A stretch of 64,000 nt of DNA, from NCBI RefSeq assembly GCF_963678635.1, contig NW_026971684.1, forward strand, positions 1 through 64,000, written 5' to 3'. The notes below the pieces were generated by a model. That model worked only from the letters and a program-made list of their open reading frames with translations, was not told where the DNA came from and made no database searches. A program made the translations under genes and the position numbers. The first letter of the stretch is position 1. Each line of letters starts with the position of its first letter. Below, piece after piece: positions 42,701-51,700 of this stretch. The DNA is from Symsagittifera roscoffensis (taxonomy: Eukaryota; Xenacoelomorpha; Acoela; Convolutidae).

Positions 42701-45700
42701 TTTCTTGATCGCGGTTAGTACTGTTAGTACAGAAAGTAAATTTTTCCGCTCGAAGTTCTCTATTTTGTTTTTTTCTCAAGTTTTCTGTAATTTTTCTCAA
42801 ACAGTTTCATTTTTCTGCTATCGAACAATTCGAAAAAAACATAATAAATAATACAGGAATAAAAATGGTGTGTTCACATGCCTGGAAATATCGGCTGGCA
42901 TGTTTAGCGATTGACCTCTGAACTGGTCAGTAGTTGAAAGTACCCTGTAGCTGCCTTGTCCACCATGCCCCCCCTGCTGCGTCTGGATTCCACCACCCAA
43001 TGCAGTCTGATGAGTCATCGCCCCACCTGCAAGGTTTGTATGACTCAAATTGCAGTAAAGCTTTTTACCAATTCAAAACAATTTTTTGAATTCACAAATT
43101 GAAACTTGTTTTTTTTGGCAAACTCAGATTATAAGTTTCAGAATTAATTTGAAGTAAGCTCGCAGATATATTTTTAAATCTCTTACGGAAACTGCAATGG
43201 AAAAGAAAATTTTAAAAATTCCGGGCGAGGTGACAAACGTCGAAAGCGTCAACTGGTAGCAAACAGAAACATAGCCAACAGAGATCACAGATAGGAGAAA
43301 TTCAATAGAACATTTTACTGATCATTTAAGCTCTGAACTGGATATTTATTGTTCCGACTTTCGATACAAAAGTAACGAAATATTTGTGCTCGGAGTGGTT
43401 TTTTTTTCCTTCAGACAAATTTCGACTTTTGAACTAGCCATTTTTGACGGAATTTTTTTCTATCATTCCAAAGCCATTGTTGTCCTGAGCTATAGTTTGA
43501 AAAGATATTTCACCTGTGATCATTTTTCGTAAAGTTATGAGGGTTTAAAGATTGCCATTTTGGCCATTTTGGGACAATTAACGCGCGATATATTTCGCGC
43601 TATTAACGCGTAAGCGGAGATTTAATCCGTCTTAAAATCGTTCCAAATTGGTTGAAGGAAGCTTTTTGCCATAATTTATTTGTTACAAGGAGCTAAATCT
43701 ATCTTTTTGTACTTTTTATGGCGTGTGGGGGGATGGTTTTCATAAAAAATTTCAAATTTTAGAAAAAAAAATTTCATTTTGTTTAATTTCATTGAATTTT
43801 TTAATGTTAGTACTGCTCCATAAACCTTAAAAGGCAGTCGAAACATTCAGGGCTTCGCCCTGTTACGAGCAGTCCTGTTTCATTTACTATGTTATAGTCG
43901 TGCCTGTATAAGATCAAAAAGGTTGTTGATAAGTTGTATTGTAGACAAACTGTTAGGGATCAAATGGAAATCTTACTGCACTCTTTTATTTCAGATCCCA
44001 TCGGACATTAGAGATCGCAAGGTCACGACAGCAGGTCCCCAGACAGAAAGAACAAGTTGATAGCACTTACATAAACTCAAAGTGGTTCCTATCTCGAACA
44101 ATTGATAGCACTTACATAAACTCAAAACTGGTCCCTATCTCATTCGGGCAACCACAAATAAAATTTAGAGCGTAGATATAAAATTTATCAACTCACTGTT
44201 ACTTTTTATATTGGATCATGTTACTAGTTAAGTTTTAGTTTACATTGAGTTTTCAGGCACACCTGCCAAACCTCTCTTAAGGTTTTTTTTCTGTTGTCCT
44301 CACTTGTGCTCTATTCGTAACTCATAACTCCCCCCATTTTCTCAACTCCCCGTCTCTGTCGTGTTGATTTTCTCGTCGCTGCCTCGCACTCGCCTTTTTT
44401 TCGTTTTCCACCGACGGTTCTTGGTGATCTCTCCCTAGCCGTTCCCGACGGTACATCGTCTTCTTCGCTCGCCGTAATCTTCACCGGTTCGTTTCGTTCG
44501 ATTTCCCACTCGCTATCTTCGTCGTCCTCGCTCTCGTCCGCACTGTACTCTAATATACGTTGTTTCGTCGATCTTCGCGCCTTCTCCATCTCGACCCGAT
44601 CCTTCTCGGCTCTTCGCTTACACTTTGTGGGTTCACTTGGGCCCGGGGTACTATGTACTCTTTTACTAGGTCCTGGAGTGCACGCATCGCTTCTATTCTC
44701 AATTAGGCTTTCTTCGGTCGTCGATCTAAAAGAAACACCAGTCCGCCTTAGTAACGACCCTTTTTCCATCTGCACCGTATGCTTAGTCAATTTTTCAATT
44801 TTTAATGGCAAACGTTTATACCTTCTTGGGTCCTTTGGATCCGTTTTTCCAGTCCTTTGGTACGCGGTCGTTGAGCTGGTCTTGTGCTTTTTGAGCCATG
44901 TTGGAGTTTTAGGTACAGATCTTATTTTCTTGTGGTTAACTACTTCCTGAGCCTTGGGATCCGCTACCACCTCGTCATCCAAAATGATTGGAGCTTTCCT
45001 ATTTTGTGGAGCGTACACCAAATTGCTTCTCTTCTCCCAATCTAGGGTGAGCTCTACATCCGGGAGATTTCCCGCCTTGTCTAAACAAGGTAATTTTTGG
45101 TTAACAACATTGTTCCAATTTAATTTTTTCAGTGACGGTTTTTCGTTAAATTTCGCAGAGCCGTATTTGCTTCTCTTCCATGATAGGCTTCAAAACGCGT
45201 TAATTTAGTCCTAGAGTGTGGCACGAAACGTAACGCGCTGAGCGCACGGAATATCATTGCTCCAAGCTTATAGTTCTTATCTTCCTGAAGATAAGTTAAC
45301 ACGTAGTTTTTTATCGACCAATTGTTCGTTCGACCATTCCTGTCGCGCGATGATCCCTAACCGGAGATTTAATAAGTTCGAAACCTTCGTAGTTACAGAA
45401 GTTTTGAATTTCTTTTGAGAAAAACCCAGTAGCTCGATCCATATGCAATTTCCTTGGGTGTCCATGAGTATTTATGTACTTCCTTAGGAACTTCAATACA
45501 TTTTTGGACTTGTTACTTGAACAGACATACGCCGACGGCCAATGCGAGAAAGTATCTACTGCTACAAGTAAATACTTCTTGCAACCCCTTACGTAATTGA
45601 CTGGGCCCCAGAAATCTAATTGGACTAAATCATTTGGTTCCTTAGACACATAAGTTTCCCCCATGTCACTTTTTGGATTGTCCGGCTTAAGGTTTTTACC

Positions 45701-48700
45701 TGCCTGTAAGCAACTTTTGCAGTATTTTGCTGTAGCAGCGATGTTCCGATGCATAAGAGGAATCCACACGTCTTTTGCGGCTGCAAACATTTTGTCACGC
45801 TCATGATAGTTATAGTGTAGACGATTGAGGGTAGCTGATGACAGATCCTTCGGTATTGCTAACCGGCCGTCCATCCACAGGCAATTTTCACGTACTGCAA
45901 AATCGTTGTAGTGTTGAGCGTAGTATTGTCCTAGTCTTGTAATTATCTCCTTTGCTCGTGGGTTTTTGTCTCTGATGTTATCCCTGATGGTCTTCATAAT
46001 TGGATCTTTTTCAATGTTTGCTTCTATCAATTTTAAACTCAGAACTTCCGGGTGTTCAATCTTTTTCACTATTTTACTGTCTGATGGCACTATAGAATAG
46101 ATCCTTTTGTCGTTCTGTACAAGTGGGTAGGATAAACCGGGGAACTGGTGTGGAAAAGAGATGATCGTTTTTAATTTTTTGGAATTAGTCTGTTTTTTAT
46201 CAAGTTTTTCGGGTGGTATCATTTCAATATCTGAATCCGAATTAACACTGGGAGGTTGATTTAACCGGTTCAGTACAACGTTGAGGTTCACATTTCCAGA
46301 GTTAGTCGATGTGTTGACGATGGCCAAAGTTAGTGGATCATTTTTTTCAGGCGAATTACTCATGTTTTTACCGTTTAAGTTACTCAAATTATTCAGAATT
46401 AAAGGCTTGTCACTGTAATTATTTAAGATGGAAGGCTTGCAACTGTAGTTTTTCAAAATAGGAGGCTTGCTATTGTAATTATTCAAAATGAAAGGATTGC
46501 GATTGTAATTATTCAAAATTGAAGGCTTGCAAATGTAACTTAAGCAATGAGAACAACGTCTGAATTTCTTTCTTCGGTATTTGCATATTTCCGCCGGTAT
46601 GAAAAGATCTCGACGCTGATTGGTTAACCGCCGGTTGCATGTAAGCACGCCCTCTATTGAGCGTTCGTGCTCACGGTGAATATTTGCAAATTCATCTTTT
46701 CTTTCATTCTCATTGGATGAAACTGATTTCGTTGTGTCGAAACATGACTGCTCGCCCCCTACCGTCGGTTTTGGCCTAACTTTATTCACTTTCTGACCCC
46801 TAGGATTCATTTTATCCTTGGGCTTCAATGCCGCATTTATCATTCTTATCTTCGCTACTGTAAAATTTTCATCGTAATGACTTGTCTCGGGTGCCTCTGC
46901 GGACGGAAACCGAGACAAATAGTCTGTCATCCCCATTTTCGACCCTTGTCTAATTTCAACTTTAAATTCATATGGCACCAGTAGATCAAACCATCGAGTT
47001 AATCGGCTGAAGAACGTTTTATTTCCCTTCGGTGACGAATTCAACAATGTAAGTAGCGCTTTATGATCTGATATGACTTTGAAATACCGGCCATATTTAT
47101 AGTTTCGAAAATTTTCCGTGGCCCAGACTACCGCGAGTAACTCTAATTCGTTCGTACTTTTTCTCAGCCGGATACTTTTTCTCAGCCGGATTAAAGTAAC
47201 GGGAAGCAAACTAAATCGGATGCCAACCGGATGCGCAATACTGTTCTAACACGGCCCCTAGGCTATCGTGACTAGCGTCACAAATAATTCTAGTTTCACG
47301 ATGAATGTCGAAATGCCGTAATTCGACAATATTTTCCACGAGCGATTTTAATTGTTGAAACGCATTTTCGCAAACGGGCGTCCAGACAAAATCGTTATTT
47401 TGGCTCAGTAATGGCCTTAAAGGTGCGCTTACTTCCGCGAGTTTGGGTAAAAATTTGTGTAAACTGTGCAGTGAACCCATTAAAGACTTCAGCTGCTTTC
47501 GAGATTTGGGGTTTTCAGGTCCTCTATTGCTTGTATTTTTCTTACTAGGGGCGTGATGAATTTTCCCCAATCCGGTATCTGAGCCATTCGCACTCTGTTT
47601 TTGCAAATTCACATTTTCGTAATTTTAACGCGGATTTGGAGACGTCCAGCTTTTTCAATATCTTTTCCACCAACGCAATGTGTTCGATCTTAGTTCCTTT
47701 TGAAGCAATTAAAATATCATCTATGAACGCGTTAGCTTGAGGGAATTCCTTAAGTAAATTATCAATTACTTTTTGGAATTCCGCCGGCATTGACGTAAGC
47801 CCGTAAAATCCGTTTTTAAAACGATAGGTTCCCGTGGATTTCCCGCCGACTAGTGAGAAATTGCATTGCGCGCTTGTTTTTTGTTCTAATGCGACTTGTC
47901 CTTATGCATATGTGAAATCCAACGTTGTAAAATAAACATTCCCCGCTTTTCTTTCCGCGATAATCTGACTTACTCCGTCTACTAGTTCGTCAATATTTGG
48001 CATTTGGTACTTATTCTTGTGTACCTGTTTGTTCAATTCTCTTGATTCCAGCGCTAATTTGATACTTCTGTCTTTTTCTACTGTAATCACGATAGGGGAG
48101 ACGAAATACTTATCTGAGCACTCTTGTAATTTTACGATATGCCCTTCGTTTATCAGCCGATGAATTTCTTTATCCACCTTGTCTTGTAGACTGATAGGCA
48201 CCCTGCGCCCTTTTTGTTGTATAGGTCTCAAATTTTCGAAAAATTCAGCTCTTACTTTCGCGTTCCGGATCTTTTCTATTCTAGTAAATAAATTTGGGTA
48301 CAACTTACAGAAGTATGTTTGCAATTCGTCGTATTCCTCCTCCTCTTGACTGGTCCCTTCCCCTGTGATTCCCATCACTTTCTTCCTTTGAACTAACTCG
48401 AGACCCAGGGTGCCCATCAGGTCGCGCCCAAGGATTGATTGATGATTTCCGGATATTACTGACACTTGTGCTGGTGCTGACCAACCGTTTAACGACATCA
48501 TCACTGCTACCTTTCCCAGTATGTTTATTCGGTTGTTTTTGTAATCCAAGAATTCGTCTTTTGAAGGCTGTAGTTGAATATTCGCCTTACCTAACGCTGT
48601 TTTTAGGTCCGATATGCTGAAAATCGTCACTGGGGATCCACTATCTATCCACAACCATATCTTCTTTCCTGACACCTCAACCAGGACTCGGGCCCCAGGG

Positions 48701-51700
48701 ATCTTCAGTTCAGTCTCATTCTTCTTCCTTTTTATTGACATTACCATGTAATCGTCCGATCCTGACGTCATGGATTCATTTTCCCCGCTTCCCTGTTGGT
48801 TCACCCACGACACTGGATCTTCATTCAAGTCATTTACATTCTGCATACTCTGATGATGCTCATTTTCATCTCTAACTAAGCCGACTCGTCCTCATCCTCT
48901 CCATTGGTTAGTACCCCTCCTAACTCCTCGACATGTTCGTTCAAAATCTCCCAGTTTTCGGCACGAGTTGCATGTTGCTCCCTTTGCAGGACAGCTTGCG
49001 ATGTGGTCAAGGGTAAAAGTTGGTGCGTCGCAATAATAACACGTACGGTTATTGCCGCTTCCCCCACTACTTGGTCCTTGGGTGTATCCTCCACGTCCCT
49101 CGCGTCCTCGACCTCGGAAAAATCCTTGTCCCATTCTTATGTTATTTACTTGTTCCTGTTTTATTGAAATTGCCGGAGCTGTTGAAGCTGGTTTTCCCGT
49201 ATATGATTTGTATGCGCGCTCACCACGTTCATATGATAAGGCGATCCGGTAGACTTCCTCAGATAACTTTGTTGATCGTGATAATTCTCGTTGGCAACCC
49301 GATTCCCGCATATTCATAATGAAAATATCACGAACATTTTCGGCCGCATTTGCAAAATCACATCTACCTGCTAGGGCGCTTAATTCCGCGTGGAATTTTT
49401 CGAACGTTTCATTCTCACGTTGTTTTCGTCCGTAGAAAAGTCCCCGTTCATGAGTTACATTCCGCTCACGTTGAAAAACATTTTGCATCTCATCAAGGAC
49501 CCGTGGGTACCGTACCGTTTTAATATTAACCACCGGTTTTCGTGCTTTGAATATCCGTTGTGTCTCGTCTCCGATACAAAGATATAGATTAGACTTTAAC
49601 TTCTTTTCCGAATCGAGACGGTTTTTCCCATTGACCTCCTCAGGCAACGCTGTGATAGCCGCCGCATTTAGAGTACTCGCAAAATAGACATCATCGGGAT
49701 CAATGTCGTATTTTGCTATCATCCCCCAGTGAAATTTAATTATCCACTCCTCCCAGTAAACTGGAGGTTCCGGTGATCGTGTATCCCAAAATGCTATTAT
49801 ATTTAGTGGATTTTTCCCCCTCCTTTTTTCTCTGCTGACTGCGCCATGTTAGAGTCGTAACTGTGTAAGATCAAAAAGGTTGTTGATAAGTTGTATTGTA
49901 GACAAACTGTTAGGCATCAAATCGAAATCTTACTGCACTCTTTTATTTCAGATCCCATCGGACATTAGAGATCGCAAGGTCACGACAGCAGGTCCCCAGG
50001 CAGAAAGAACAAGTTGATAGCACTTACCTAAACTCAAACTGGTTCCTATCTCGATTAATTGATAGCACTTACATAAACTCAAAACCGGTCCCTATCTCAA
50101 CTAAATGGTTTTTCGAGGTTGCTCTTTGCAAGCCAATAGGTCACGTTAAAAAAAACACGTTAAAAACAAAACTCAGTTGTTTATAGAGAAAAGCCAGCTT
50201 TCCAGCCTTCTCGACGCCCAATGAACTTCGGAGTTTTCCATAGATTAATCCGAGAGCTGAGAAACACCGCTCCAATACAGCACTGGAGGAGATAGCATTG
50301 GCGTAGTCGGCCAACTTTTTCGATAAAATATGAAAAAAACTACTGAGTTTGAATTGAAAGCTCGAATTGTTAAAAACAATGTGTTCATAACATATTAAAT
50401 ATAGGTCTGTTAATAACACTTTCCTAATAATATGGCAACCCTGCGGGGAGTTCAAAACAAAAAAACTATTGGGACTGCCTTACTTCGATGTTTTCAACCA
50501 ACACAAGTTAATTTTGTTCAACTCATTGCAAACAACAGATTACGTACTGAACCCCCTAGTCCCTACCAGTGAGAGGGGGCAGATGGTGGGGGTGGCTATT
50601 GTGGTCTGGTCCTCCGCCGTGTGTGTATGAGAAGAGGTAGTTCGGCACACTGCTCGGCTGCTGCAACTGAATCTGACTCGTGTCCATCATGCTCGTGCTG
50701 CCACCTAGCAACACAAAAAAATTCCACTTATATTTGCGGATTCCACTCATATTTTTCGAAATCCGCTTACAGTTGCGGAATACAGAACAGCAAGCTATAT
50801 TTGCGTGTTGCTGAATCCGCAACAAAACATATGTGCCGAAAAAAAAATACGCACAGCTTGGCTTCGTAATGTGTGTTGAAGAATTTTTTAAATCCGAGTG
50901 ACAAATTATAGATTTTTTGACCGCTAAAATTGTAAATATAACCTAATAATGTCAATAAAATTAAACGTGACATCAAGTAGATTAGAAGTTTTGTTGAGAT
51001 CAACTCAGAAGTAATAGCATCAACCTTTAGTATGTAAAGTAACGACGTGGGTTCTCAAAACTGGTAGCGTAAGTGAGGTTAGCACCAATTAGTTGGTACA
51101 AACTTTTACAGGTGTTAGATGAATTTTCATTTGGTAGACTGAATGGCAGCATGAAATAGTTCATCTTAAAAATTTAAGCTATCGACCTCCAAACTGTAGA
51201 TTTCGTGCCACACAGAGGTTTGCTGGTATTAGCGTAACGACCTCAAAATTTACGTAGTAGACACTAAGAATGAGAAAAAATGTGATCAAACTTTATATTG
51301 TTCGTTCTTTTTTGGAACCCTACTGAAACATTTAATCAAGAGAAGAGGCAAGCACTGATTCACAAATACACCACCAATTTTGAAAAAAAAAATAACACAC
51401 CTGAAAATCTTAGAGCAAGTTTTGAACCCTGAGTTCAAAAGATAATAATAGACTATGTCGCATTTTCGTTGCCAGTTTCTTTAAAGTCACAAAAAATGAT
51501 CATAACCTAATTAAAAGTTTCCGCAGACGTTTTTTACGTTCCCCTATTTACGCCTCTAGTTGTGTGCATAAGTTGGATGAGAAAAATGAGCTTGAGTGAA
51601 CGTGAGGGGGGGGGGGGGGGGGCATGGGGGGATGGCAACCAAATGCAATGAGCGTTTCAAGTTTGACAAATGAAGTAAATATGGCGGAGGGGCGAAAACA

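Larger units (their letters stand above)
39496..42881. other. DNAI4 intron 3 with repeats and a LINE relic
   Basis: It contains an interspersed repeat (39940-40390), a LINE reverse-transcriptase relic (40960-41730) and a degraded hAT-type MITE (42060-42475). No host exon was recognised. Confidence 0.45.
43890..50099 (-). mobile_element. Decayed 6.2 kb Ty3/Gypsy LTR retrotransposon
   Basis: 253 bp LTRs (TG...CA) differ at 12 positions, and ACTA flanks both ends (43886-43889 and 50100-50103). Gag, protease, RT, RNase H and integrase follow on the minus strand in Gypsy order and are broken by stops and frameshifts. LTR divergence of about 5 % makes it clearly older than the 18.9 kb element. It sits in intron 2 of DNAI4, in the host gene's orientation. 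No env-like gene was found. Confidence 0.92.

Noticed and set aside
44311-45021. 236-aa ORF as an independent gene
   Set aside because: It follows the integrase core directly with integrase-type C-terminal sequence between; it is the end of pol after frameshifts.
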